From Cyanoderma ruficeps (lineage: Eukaryota; Chordata; Aves; Passeriformes; Timaliidae): a DNA stretch of 64,000 nt. Positions within the stretch are counted from its first letter, which is position 1, and each line of letters opens with the position of its first letter. The stretch covers positions 3,055,245-3,119,244 of the forward strand of contig VZDJ01000052.1 of the NCBI GenBank assembly GCA_008694505.1, given 5' to 3'. Position numbers and translations under genes: made by a program. Positions 26,401 through 37,481 of the stretch are shown here, piece after piece. The notes below the pieces were generated by a model. That model was given only the letters and a program-made list of their open reading frames with translations. It was not told the DNA's origin and made no database searches.

Positions 26401-29400
26401 CCTGGGCAGGAATGACAAGACATTCATGCACTTAAAACATAATTGCCATCACCCATGAATACATGCACTTTTTTTCTTCCTGCATGGTATAAAGACCTTT
26501 TGTAACTCTTTAATTTAAACCAGTGAAATTGGAGCAACATAAAATTCATTTCTCTGGGTCCTGTTCTGTAAGCATCAATTAAAATGTCTAATCTACATGA
26601 AGTGCTGCTAAGTTTAGTAACCAGCTCTTTATTATGCAGCACCCAAAAGCATTCAAATATATTCACATTAAGATGTAAGATCATACAAACATTAATTGTA
26701 GAAACATCCAAATGCTAACAGTTGTTTTTTTGCCTCCTAAGGCTATAAACAGCTATCTTGATTGGATTGCCATGTTCCTCTAAAATACACACTTCCAAAG
26801 ATAAATTTCTTATTTGGACAGTGGGCACAAAACAACATGCTGTCAGAAAGTAGAGAAAGCTTAGAGGACTAGCCTTTATTTATGGCAATGACATTGGAAA
26901 TCAAAGCTTGATGATTGCTGTGAAAGAGTTTCACTTGGTGGCAGAGGAAGGAGGAATGCATTGCTGTGAACATGTAAATCATTTATGCTCTCAATTAAAA
27001 ATTTACTCAACACCTCCAGTTTTTGCCTGAGATATGGCTGGGGAAAAAAAACCAACCTGAAAACTGCTGCCTCTCCTCCAAGGTCATGTATCTTGTCATT
27101 TAAAGGATTATTCGATTTTGTTCTATATTTGACACTTTATTGGCCTCTCAATTGGTTTTGGAATAAAATTGTGTATTCTTTTCACTTCCTTTTTAGTTTT
27201 CTCTGTAGCCTAATGGTTTTCTTTCCCCTATAGCATATTATTGTGTACCTTTTACTTCAGTATTACAAATTTTGCCACCTCTTACCTTTTAGTGTGTCTT
27301 CTCTTTCTTTATTATTATTTCCTCCTCTGTGTCCATTCATTCCTCTGCTTGTGCTGATTTCTTTCCCCCAAAAGTAATGTTCACTTTCATAGCTCACTTG
27401 TGTTAGTCTCTCTCTTCCTTCACTTTAATTCATGTTCAATTCTCCTGACTCTATTTTCTTGTTTAAGGGTCTCAAAAGGACTACTGAAACAAATCATAAC
27501 AACAACAAAAAACACCATCCAGAAAATGAAAGGAATAATATGGTACATAAACTCATGTCAGGAAGGATAAATAATTTAAAAAAAAAAAAAGGTGTGAATA
27601 TGGAAGAGATTATCTAATCACTTACTTAAAGCAGTTTTGATTTTGTATGAAATCAGAGCAGGCACATATTGTAATACATAATTACATAAGGTACAGTGCA
27701 CCTGGGCCAGGATCATGGCATATTGCAAAGGATGTTTTCAGAAGGCATTTTGTATCACTGTTTCTTTTCCTTTTGATGATTTGACCTTTCAACAGGCCAT
27801 AGCTGGTGAGGCTGCTTCTGTCTCTTCTTTTGTACTCTAAGTTTATGACCCTACCCCTCTCTTACAGCTCGGAGGCAAGAGAAAAACGACACTACAAGAA
27901 ACTATTATGCAAAGAGCATCAGGAAGCAATGGGTATTAACAGTATGGACCATAGCTTGGCATAACTACAAACCTCATTCATCATTCAGGAATCATTTACT
28001 TTTCATAGTGGTGAATTATCCCTGCTTGAGTTGTGCCTTCATCTCTTAGTTAAAACTCACGTTGTAACCTAAAAACTTTAAAATTAAATAAATAACTAAA
28101 TTACCCTTACAGTATTGGAGTAGCTGAATTGCAAACAAACAAATGAGCAAAAAAAGACTCCAAAGCTTTCCAGATGGCTGGTTCCCACTGATGTACATTT
28201 TTTCTCTGGAGCTTCAAAACATGTTTAAATTATGAAATTTGGTGTGATTACAAGAACTTGGCAAGCAGTCATTAAGGTTTTAGTCTGAGGAGTGATACTA
28301 CAGGGCTGGAGAACAGAAGATGAGCAGTTGTGGAGCTGCATGGTTGTTCTTGTGTGTGCACAGCCTCGTCAGTGTGGCTTGTGGAGCTCAGCTCTCTGGT
28401 CCCCAGGGTGTGACATTTTCACGTGCCGCCCTCCTGCTGGTTCCTTGGGCCAAATCCATCCTCCGTAAAGCTGGGGAAACTGGTGAAATTGCATCAATAA
28501 TTTACTTGACTTCATTTGCTCAGAACTGCTTGCTTGGCATGCCCTGTGCTCTGTCCCCAGCCTCTGGTGAGCCCAGGTGACTTGGTACCTGTCTCTGCTC
28601 CTCACAGCCAGTGAATGCCTGGTCTCGCTGCTGCAAATCCCTTTGTGCTGCTGGGGCAGAGCCACTGCTCCACAGGGAGAGCCCCTGCCTTTGCTGGGAG
28701 AGCAGAATGTGGGGAAAGACTTGTGGGAGGCAGCAGGAGCAACAGATGATGAGAAGGAAAGTGAGGGGGAGTGGAGGATGACAGAAAAAGAAAGACGGAA
28801 ACAATGTATTTACTATCTGTTTTCAATATGTTCTGAGACTGGAAATGATGAATTTTAATGAGTTTATCCAGCCTGCATTCAAGCTGAAAACCAGGATCAG
28901 GTCTTGTGCTCCAAGTGCAGGGGAAACACACCCTACTGGGGCAATGGTGGGGATGAAGACTGGTGAAGATTGTGCCTCTCCCAGCAATTCGTACTTGAAA
29001 CAAGTGGGAACCTCCCTTTGCACGTCAGGTCCTCCTGGCTGCAATCACAAAGCCCCTTCCCAGCTCCTTCAAGCCCATCCACTGTCAGCTCTTCAGGGCC
29101 CTGTCACACAGCCTGAAATCCAGCACCTCACCACTGCATGCCTGAGCAAGGCTGTTAGTAAGGCCACCACATGGTTTTTCTGATGCAGCTTGTTGTCCAA
29201 GTGATGTTTGAAGGAAGTTCTTTACCAGCCTGAGACTGGAGACTGCTCCCCTCTCTATGGCAAGAGCAGATTGGTCACTGATACCCCAAATCCATGGTTG
29301 TGGGCAGTATTAACATAGAGAATGGAGGGAGCAAAAAACCCCAGACCAACCAACCAAAGAAAACTCCAAAGGTGGCTTTGTAGTAAAAAAAGTTACCCTT

Positions 29401-31990
29401 GGGGTTAGCAAGAATATTTCATTACAGCATTGTTGTGTATGGTGTGTTGCTGCAGTCATTCCCTGCTCAGCTTCAGACAATAGACAATCTGAAGAGACTC
29501 TGAATAGACTCTGAATTATTCAGCTGTAGTTCAATTATTCAAGAAGAGGATGTGGCAACAATTCATGTCTAAAGGAGGGAGGAGGAGGGTAACTGCAGTT
29601 CCCCTGTGCTAACCTGGTGGACCTTGTGTGATCCTCACCTCACTGGTCTCCAGGGACTGACTGCTTTGGCAGGGCACTGATGTTGCATTCGTGCTGCCTG
29701 AGTAAGTGCATGCCCTGCAGCAAGCAGGTACATAAGCATTCGAGTGACCAACCTGCTCTGTACCTATCAAAGCGTGGTTTGCTGTCTGCTCCTCGGATTT
29801 ATTGCCAAAAGACAGTTCCTTTGGGGCTCAACCAGCTGCTATCTTATGCATTTGTGGACTCCCGCCATGTGTCACTGTCAGTATATGAATTAAAAACAAA
29901 TGCTGCAAGAACAGGGAGGAGATAAATAGCATAGCAGGAGGAGATGTGCTTAAGCCCACGCAGTGGACTTGGTGTGACTCCTTTCTAATAACTGACTGTC
30001 TGTCAAGTCATGTAATAACCTGCAGATGGCTCAGCAGTGGGCGGCATTAATATCCTTGGGCCCCTCTGGCACACAGGTGCCCTGCCCTGTCCTTCCACCC
30101 TCTCCTTTCACCAGCAGACAGCCTTGCCCCTTGTTGCTGTCAGGTGAAGCGCACAACGGGAACTTGCTGTCACACAGCACACAGCTGGCTGGCTCCCAGG
30201 GGGCTTGTCCCACCCCCCTGGATGGGGAGCAAAGACAGGCTAGTCCACATGACTTTTTGCAATGGTACCAGACCAGAAACATGACAAGTGGCAGCAGAAT
30301 GGAAATATCACGGCTGTTCAGACATGTGCTGACACGATTTTGTTTGTTTATTCACTGTTCTATCCAGAACCATGGTCTGACTACACACACCACCATGTTC
30401 AAGGGCCATCTCTGATGTTGAAGCAGTATGGAAACTCCACAAGCACTCAAACTTGGATTGTACAAATACACACTCAGGTGACATCTAAATGCTCTCTGCA
30501 CCTTAGTAAGATCAATGACCTCACCTAAAAACTCAGAGAAGTTTTAAGAGAAAAACCTGAGCCCAGGAAAAGGAAGAACAGGAACATGTCTATAGGAGGG
30601 GAAACATACAGAGTAGTGTTGTTGGTTAAGTTACTTTTCCTAGAAGATCTAATGGAAAATACAGAGAAGCAGACACAGAAAATGTGTAGAGACATCTGTA
30701 AGGGACCTTCCACTGCAAACACTGTGTCATATGACACAATAAAAGGATAAAATCCATGATAAAAACACAAACCCCACACCTGAAGAGTCCCTGCACTTCA
30801 GTGTTTACATTGGAGGGCTAATGCAAAAACTTGCTGCTCACGTTAGAGAGCAACTTTGGATGTCGCACTGAAATTCACTGATGGTGAATTTACCTCCATC
30901 ATTATAAACAAATCACAAGTGGTTAGATACTAGGAAAATGGGTTTCAAAAAGCAGCTGATGGGACTGAAAACAAAGGACTGCCAACTATAGAACTAAAAG
31001 CCCCACAGGAAGGTTCATGGGTTGGACTGCTTTTGTCTTCTGTGACTTCTTTAAAGTCTTTCTTTAGATAGCAAAATCCTGAAATGAAAAATTCTTGCGT
31101 TTTGCATTAATATTTAAATCAGAATACTTCTGAGTGAGCACAGATTTGTTACAGTTTATTAATAAGTTTTCCTTTACGATTTTCAAAGAGCATTTTTTAC
31201 ATAACCTGCTCGTCTTTCTATACACATTTACAACACTGAGTGCTGCTGTTTCAGCCTGGTTGTGCTGATATTCTCACGATTTTCTTGCAAGCAATGCCAA
31301 CCCCTTTCAGCTCTCCTGAACACTTAGGCAAAAGTCAACTTGATTTGCACCCCTGCAGACCCTCAGCTGAGGAGGGGGAGCAGAAGCAGGTTTGAGAGCT
31401 CATTAGGCAGCCTGAGTCTCATTGGCCACGTAAAAACACGGAGGGTGAGGTGAAATGCACTCTCTCAAACACTGGAGCAGTGGGGCTTTGTTCTTCTACA
31501 GACAGGAATGAGGAATGAGCTCTCAAAAGTGAGAAAGGAGCCCCAGGGCTCCCTCCTTGGGCTGCAGAACCTGGCACGTAGCAAAGTCTGGCAGCAACAA
31601 ATCTTGTTCAGGTCGTGGTGGATGGGGACAGGGAGGCTGATGAAGGACAGAGGCCCTTGTCTTGCACACATAAACCCTGACCGGCTCCTTGTCTGAAAGG
31701 CTGCATAGTATTGTTCTATTTTTGATACTAATGCCATTTCTTTGAAAGGTGGAGATACCTTACTGGTACCTTAAAAGATACAAAAAGTATTGTTCAATGC
31801 TAAATTTAATTTCTTGTCATTAAATGAGACAAAGAGACTCAACCCATTTTTTCCCCTAACATCTAAACGGAAAGCCACAATCTTATTAGCAGCATTACCC
31901 TGAAAGCTCTGTTTTCCTCCCTGCTGCATTATGCAGCTTCTGGAGGAACTCTTGTCAAGCCCTGTGCTTCTGTAGTGCTGCATTCAGGAG
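23458..31990. other. Intergenic sequence, no gene seen
   Basis: Mostly AT-rich unique sequence with a G/A run at 24190-24205, a 13-base A run at 27578-27590, an 11-bp tandem duplication at 29495-29516 and a 20-bp palindrome at 24369-24388 (listed separately). About 26.50-26.72 kb has an enhancer-like texture. 28.3-29.2 kb is GC-richer but CpG-poor. The 154-codon minus frame at 25967-26431 and frames around 28.3-29.2 kb show no domain and no splice pair. No CR1 or other transposon recognised. Confidence 0.55.
24369..24388. promoter_or_regulatory. Perfect 20-bp palindrome with paired forkhead-like motifs
   Basis: The arms CATATAAACA and TGTTTATATG are exact reverse complements with no spacer. 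Each arm contains the forkhead core TAAACA/TGTTTA, so the site could accept two forkhead proteins head-to-head. The symmetry is seen directly; function is inference, and chance palindromes of this length are uncommon but possible in 64 kb of AT-rich sequence. Confidence 0.35.
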
Positions 31991-31999
31991 ACATGGAGC

Positions 32000-32300
32000 A
32001 CAAGCCTAAAGATAAATATATCCCAGCACAATGAAGAGTCTAATTAGCATCCCGAATAGATCCACTATGGCACTCTTGATTAGTAATATTCACTCCTTTT
32101 AATAAGAAAGACCTCAAAAATAATAATTGCAATGTCTGTCATTAATATTATATTGTGGGCAGAGGAAAAACATTCCCTTTGTTCCCACTCGCTCCTATTA
32201 TATCAATCTTTGTATGTGTAGCTCCCTGAAAAGCCTAGGAGGAAGCTAACAGTCTTTTTGAAAAATGATCACAGACAATTTTATTTTATAATAAATCAAA
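32000..32300. promoter_or_regulatory. Candidate conserved noncoding element (homeodomain-rich)
   Basis: Contains the palindromic homeodomain site CTAATTAG at 32040-32047, then GATTAGTAATATT, TTTTAATAAG, ATAATAATTG and CATTAATATTA within about 120 bp, with no repeat signature and no open frame. Such clustering of TAAT cores is common in conserved enhancers near developmental regulators, but AT-rich DNA can produce it by chance. Confidence 0.28.
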
Positions 32301-35300
32301 GATCTGATACTGGAGGAAATTTTGCTTCTTCAGAGAGCCAGCCTTCAGTACAGTAACCTCAGCTTTTTAAAATCAAAGCATTTGATGGGATATGGGTCCA
32401 CAAAACAAAGGCATCACAGCTGATACAAATGATTGGGACCATGAAGGTCTGGAACAGGCTGGTATTACAGGTGTGGAAAGTTAACAATCTTGAACAAAAA
32501 ACCTACAAAAAAAGACAGTTTCAAGACTAAAATCTCTTTCATTTTGCTGTGTCCTGCCTAACCAAAATATTTGTGTAGCTGAACATTTTGCAAGGGAGAG
32601 CTGGTAGAGACATCTACAGTTAAAACTGCCAAGACTGCCAGTATTTTGCCAAAATTTTAGCTACCAGACTAAAATATTCCAAGCTTGCTGTCTGCAACAA
32701 AATGGCCCAGCAATGTTCTCAAAAACGGTTATGAAAAAAATCAAAAGTATTTTTAATCAAAATTATTCACCCCAGCTCTTTTATTTTAGAAGCAGACCTG
32801 AAATTAAGTGTCTGTCTACTTCAGCCTGCAATTTGCCCCTCGAGTGACCATTTGATTACCGTTTTTGCATTGCAGATGCTCAGACCTGGCTGCAGTGTGA
32901 GACCTGGAAAATGACTGCTCTAAGTGGATGCTTTGCTATCGACTCCACGGAGCCAGTGTTTTCCCCATCAATACCAACCGCAGCACCATTAGTGGCAGAT
33001 GATAACACATCCAGCAGAGCCTTGTGGCAGCAGGGGCAGCAGCCAAGCTCTCCCTGGGGACAGTGTGGATGTAAATCCATGTAGCTGCATGCACTGGAGC
33101 TGCTGTGTACAGCACTCAGCCCAGGTTAATAAACCACACTTATAATGGCAATTAATTATGCACACGAAGCTTACCTTAGTATTCAGTGGCAACATGTTTA
33201 ACTAGAACCATCCATGTTGGGAAATAAAATTATCAATGGTCTGACCAAGAGGTGGCATGAATCAGTGAGAAGCACACACAGGTTAGATCAACACAGGGTC
33301 TGTCAGAGATTGACTGTGAACCTATGGCATAGAACCACAGCTTCAACATTCTCACTGAATTTTGTGGGTTCAGACTCCAATGCCTACCATGTTTCTATGC
33401 CTATTGCCTGATTTCCATTGCTGCGTGTGCTGATGCCCAAGGAAAATTTTGCCTTACACAGCCCAAAAATAAACTATTGAGAATAAACTCCTTTGGGTGG
33501 ATATTCTAAGACCTAGTGGGGCTGTGATTATAAAACTGCACCCTTGTATCAGAGAAGAAATAACATTAGAAGATTATGCTACTTTACAAAAATTTCAGTC
33601 TCTTTGAAAAAGTATTTTTCACTCTGAATATGCTGCAGCTTGAGTGGGTTCCTATGAACGCCCCTCTAGATTTTTACTGACTATAATCAGGTGAGGTGGC
33701 AGTCTACTTTTATGAGGCCACCATTTAAAATGCTCCAGGTTTCAGCTGATTAATGCAGAGGTTAGGACTGTTCTGCTGTGTTTCCTGGGACATATTGTTT
33801 TCACCTGATATGAATTGTTGGCACAGTTCATCTTTCCCTAAATCTTTTTGCTAAGTCATGAGGGTGAAATCTTTAGCATTTGCATATGTTTATATTTACT
33901 GCTCCTAAAGCTATAACTGCCAAATGTTGTCCTGTTGGAAGAAAATGAAACAGGACAGCTGTACGTTGTCCACAGCAAGGCAGCAAGTCAAGCTAAGAAC
34001 CAGCTGAAAAATCGGTGGTTCTTGGATTCACTCCTTACTTATCCCTAATGAGCCAAGTCACACTGACTGCTCAAGTCAGGAGGGAATCAGTGGAGAAACA
34101 AAGATGAAACTGTTGTCATCAGTTGTGCTGTGTTTAGAAGTCCAACTGTGTAAACAGAGTCGTACCACAACAAAATTCACAGAAGTGGGAATTAATCTTG
34201 ACATGGGGGCCTGACCCAGCCATTTGCAGCTGTGTGGGGAGTTTCAGACCCTTTGCATGGCCTCACTTTCTATGACTTGAAACACCCTTTAGTGGGAAGA
34301 GCCCTTGCTGTTAAAACTGACATTGTCAGTACCTCTGTTTCCTCCGAGACCCAGGGTCCTGACACGGGTTCCTTTGATGACTGCCCTTCTTTCAGTGAAC
34401 AACGCAGGTCAGGGAGTGACAGCAGAAGGGGAAGGACTGTTTGGGAAAGGACAAAGAGCAGCTTTTGCTAAAGAAACTATACTTTCACTAATTCTGAGAT
34501 GCCACTACTTGCCTGCATTTCATGTGGTTATCCAAGCAGTTCAGGTCCCTACATTTTGCTAAAACAGTTTTAAGAACAATAATGAAGATAATAGGCCTAG
34601 TTTTTTTTTTTACCCTAGAATAAGCTCTCCTTGCACAGGCAGGCAGCCATGACCTCTAGTCATGTAGAAGCCATTTTTGGGGAAAAGGAGTTAAGAAATC
34701 ATGGGAAAAGCCAGATAGTTATGGACCAGAATAACAATGTCAGTGCTTACAGACTCTGCCAGCTCTAGAGATCTGAAGAGAAACCACACAGGGATTCCTA
34801 AGGAGAATCCAATACTGTTTTCTAGTGAGTAGCTGATTATGCCTCACTGGAATTAAAATACTTTTTTGTTACTACTTATATAATAACTTACTTAATTTAC
34901 ATACAGGCCAATGGCAAAAATAAAAAGGAAATCAAAGGAAAAGAAAGCAATGAAAAGAACATGGAGCACTTCATTTGTGTACCCACAAATGCATCCATCT
35001 CCCATTCATTTAGAAACAAACACTTTTGAACCACAAACAAAAAAAACCCTCTTCACTAACCCCCCTTCCATCTGACATTCAAGCTGATGCCCTCCATCTT
35101 TAATGGCTGTAATTGCTGCTCCCATATCCTGTTAACTAGATCCCTTTAGCCCTGCCAGCGATACTGGCCTTCATCCAGCTCACGTGCTTCTCATTCAGGT
35201 TCCTTTGTTATTTCCTTCCTGCACCTCCTTTGGCTCGATACACCCACCCTCAGCCCTCGCTGCAGCGCTGGCCCTTCATGGATTTCTAAAGCCCTGCCTT

Positions 35301-35880
35301 CTGTCGCGGTGCCCATGAGGAATTTCTGACTGAGGATACTTAAGCAAACACAAACATCTGTTTAACACCGCACTTGCCTCGGCTACAGGAGCCCCTCAGG
35401 CTGCAGGTCTACCCTGCTGACAGGCTGTCCCTGGAATCACATGTCATCCTTGCTGTTGTTCTCAGTCAGTCCCCCCTTTGCTTACTCCTTTGGTAGGAAC
35501 GCGGTGGTAGCTCTTGAGGGCAGGGTATTTTTTAAATCACATCCTAATACTGGTGTGAGGATGGAGGCTCTCATTCCAGGCATGGATTTCTGCTATAGTT
35601 ACAGGATAATATAGCCTGAGATCTTGGCTACTGCATTACTGGCTGGACTAGTTCACGGCAATGCAACGCCCTTTGTGTGACTAGCAGAACTATTTCAGGT
35701 TTTCCTCAACTCTCCCTGGATAACTTCTTATCTGTAGCATGATGCTTTTCCCGACACCAGCTCTCGGTGCCCATGTCCCTGCAGAGCTGTCCCACATGTC
35801 CAAACTCCACAGTTCACTAACAAAGTCCAAGAGGGTGGGCTGCAGGTGAACAGGAAGGGGGAACCTGCTTTGCCTGTAAA
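32301..35880. other. Distal upstream flank of the CpG island, no gene seen
   Basis: AT-rich to 34.9 kb, then gradually richer in C and G towards the island. T run at 34601-34611. No open frame longer than about 85 codons has any gene-like property and no transposon was recognised. CpGs begin to appear regularly only from about 35.89 kb. Confidence 0.55.
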
Positions 35881-36527
35881 GCTCAGCAATTTGTTTGGTT
35901 TTGTGGGCGTTTGGCGTTTTTTTCTTGAGGCGGGGGAAAGAAAACATTTCTCGTGAAATCATGAGATGGGGAAAGCTAAGACCGGGCACAAGGTGACAGA
36001 AACAGAATAGGGAGAGCACGAGGGTAGTCCACGGCAATGGTTTGTATACAGTCATGAGCTGTGAAAGGGCTGGCCAGGGGATATCAGGAGAGGGAATTCC
36101 GCACTCCAGAGCGCCCGTGCTGCCTGTGCGCTGAGCTCCTCCAAGGCTCACTCCACATAAACCTCAAACAGTCCAACTGTAATTTTGAGACGAAAACTGC
36201 GAGACCGGGGGAAGCCTCCAGCGGCCTCCTCAACATCACCTTTCTCCCGTCGGCTGCGTGGAAAGCAGCAGGCCTGGCGGGAGCCCGGGAGCACACGAGG
36301 GAAGGGGGATTTCCTCCTTGCCCTTTTCCAATGCGTGTAGTAAACAGAGGCGCGCCGGCGCGGGCATCCTCCGGGGGCACGTGTGCGGTACCTGCGGGTG
36401 CCGGGCAGCGCCGCGGAGCCTCCGCGCCCGGGGCCGTGCGGGCGGAGCTCCGCGCCCGCGGCCCCGCCGCCCACTTGCCATGCGCTGCCCGCAGCCCTGC
36501 GTGGCGGCGGGGGGAGCCGGCGGTGGC

Positions 36528-36556
36528 GGCCCGGCCCGGCCCGGCCCGGCCCGCCC
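36528..36556. repeat. GGCCC pentamer run
   Basis: About five consecutive GGCCC units lie inside the CpG island, ending in a CCGCCC. It is pure G/C and prone to sequencing and assembly length errors. It may be transcribed if initiation begins upstream of it. Confidence 0.85.
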
Positions 36557-36639
36557 AGCACAGGCGGCGGCCGCCCTGGGGTTTCCCCCGTCCCTGCCGC
36601 GTCTCTGGGCGCTGCGGGGGTTGAGGCGGGCGCGGCGGC

Positions 36640-36688
36640 GGGGGAGGAGGGAGGGGAAGGGAAGAGAAGGGAGGGGGGAAAGGAGGAG
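36640..36688 (+). repeat. 49-nt polypurine tract, G-quadruplex-prone
   Basis: Every base from 36640 to 36688 is A or G on the plus strand, with G-runs of three to six (GGGGAGGAGGGAGGGGAAGGG and then GGGAGGGGGG). It meets the usual pattern for an intramolecular G-quadruplex and, as a polypurine:polypyrimidine mirror-like tract, for H-DNA. A second pure purine run of 25 nt lies at 36757-36781. Both fall in or just upstream of the presumed first exon. Confidence 0.85.
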
Positions 36689-36716
36689 CCGCCGCCGCTG
36701 TGGGGCGGGCGGGTCG

Positions 36717-36745
36717 CACACACACACGGACACACACACAGACAG
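36717..36745. repeat. Short CA-rich microsatellite
   Basis: An interrupted (CA)n stretch, CACACACACACGGACACACACACAGACA in pattern, sits inside the presumed first exon. It is short and interrupted, so probably stable. Confidence 0.7.
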
Positions 36746-36795
36746 TGGCACAGCGTGAGGAGGAGGAGGAAGAGGAGGGAGCAGCCTCGGCGCCT

Positions 36796-36804
36796 GAGGT
36801 AAGG
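36796..36804 (+). other. Splice donor (5' splice site)
   Basis: The bases read GAG|GTAAGGG, matching MAG|GTRAGT at all but the last position. It is the strongest donor by eye in the CpG island and defines gene direction as plus. A donor within 200-300 bp of the CpG-island centre is typical of a short first exon. Confidence 0.75.
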
Positions 36805-36944
36805 GCGGCGGGAGCGGCCACCATTGAGGCGGGGGGGAACGGGGGGCGGCCGCGGCGCCGTCCACGGCTTCGCGCCCTTGGCGGGGAGCGGAGCTGCCCG
36901 GCCCCCCCCGCGCCGGGCCGTAACCTTGGGCTCCCCCGGCCGCG

Positions 36945-37305
36945 AGGGGCTGCCACTAACGTGTGGGGCTGCCACAAACGTGTGGGGCTGCCACCTGTGA
37001 GGGTCTGTCACCCTGTGGGTCCCGCACATCCGTGTGTGCCTGTCAAACGTGTCTGTGCCTGTCACATATGTGTGTCTGTTACATGTGTGTCTGTCACATA
37101 TGTGTACCTGTCACGCGTGTGGGTCTGCCACACATGGGTGTGGGTCACATAGGTGTGTCTGCGTGCCGGGCACGCCTGTGTGTGCCACGCATGTAGGGCT
37201 GTGCACACACACGTATGTCTGCGTGTCACGCTCACGCGTGTCCGTGTGCTCCATGTCGTGCTCCCTGTGTGGATCCGTGTGTGGATCCCTCTGTGTGTGC
37301 GCCTG
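36945..37305 (+). repeat. Degenerate TG/CA-rich minisatellite at the start of intron 1
   Basis: About 20 imperfect tandem units of roughly 15-19 bp with the core RTGTGTGTCTGTCAC run through this interval. The first part has near-identical 19-bp copies of the form ACGTGTGGGGCTGCCACAA; the middle has ATGTGTGTCTGTCACAT variants; the end decays into GTGTGGATCC repeats at 37267-37284. Many units retain a CpG (ACGTGT, ACGCGTGT), unusual for decayed repeats outside an island. All three plus frames are open for long stretches because the core lacks stops; this is not coding sequence. It begins about 150 bp after the first-exon donor. Confidence 0.85.
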
Positions 37306-37448
37306 GCGGCTGGAGTCTTCCCCTCATCCTCGCTGCTGTAGTTTCTGAGTGTATCCGGATTTTGTCAGTGCTGGGCGGTGTGACAAATGTTTCTGTGTAG
37401 TTAAGTATAACTTTCTTGCAGTGTTGTTTTTTTTTTTCCTTTCTTTCC

Positions 37449-37481
37449 TTTTTTTTTTTTTTCNNNNNNTTTTTTTTTTTT
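37449..37481. repeat. Poly-T tract with a 6-base N gap
   Basis: T-rich sequence on both sides encloses Ns at 37464-37469. The gap is most likely unresolved homopolymer length; the true T-run length is unknown. Confidence 0.9.

Larger units (their letters stand above)
36600..36798 (+). other. Probable noncoding first exon of an unidentified gene (start not defined)
   Basis: The 3' boundary is set by a near-ideal donor, GAG|GTAAGG, with GT at 36799-36800. The 5' boundary is not visible; transcription probably begins somewhere between 36.4 and 36.75 kb, and 36600 is only a placeholder. No ATG-initiated frame crosses the donor in a convincing way. An ATG at 36480 opens a 92-codon Arg/Gly/Ala-rich frame that stops at 36756-36758, before the donor, so at most it is an upstream ORF. 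The exon 3' half is purine-rich (GAGGAGGAGG type) and ends in GCAGCCTCGGCGCCTGAG. The gene cannot be named because coding exons are outside the window. Divergent or alternative start sites could shift the exon. Confidence 0.65.
36301..36960. promoter_or_regulatory. CpG island promoter
   Basis: Hand counting gives about 85 CpGs in this 660 bp, against near zero to three per 60 bp in the flanking sequence. Visible elements are an E-box CACGTG at 36378-36383, a GC-box GGGGCGGGC at 36702-36710, a (GGCCC) pentamer run at 36528-36556, and a YY1-like CCACCATTG at 36818-36826. There is no TATA box. CpG islands of this kind normally mark housekeeping or developmental promoters with dispersed start sites. 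The splice donor at 36799 sets the productive direction as plus; divergent minus-strand transcription is common at such islands and is not excluded. A moderately CpG-bearing shore starts near 35.89 kb. Confidence 0.9.

Noticed and set aside
36084..37065. Minus-strand open frames of 297 and 305 codons through the CpG island
   Set aside because: GC-rich sequence lacks AT-rich stop codons in every frame; three frames are open at once. Products are Pro/Arg/Ala/Gly-rich with no domain and overlap the plus-strand donor and promoter motifs.
36963..37348. Cys/Val/His-rich open frames in the TG/CA minisatellite
   Set aside because: The repeat core contains no stop codon, so all plus frames stay open. 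The repeated peptide is a by-product of the tandem repeat.
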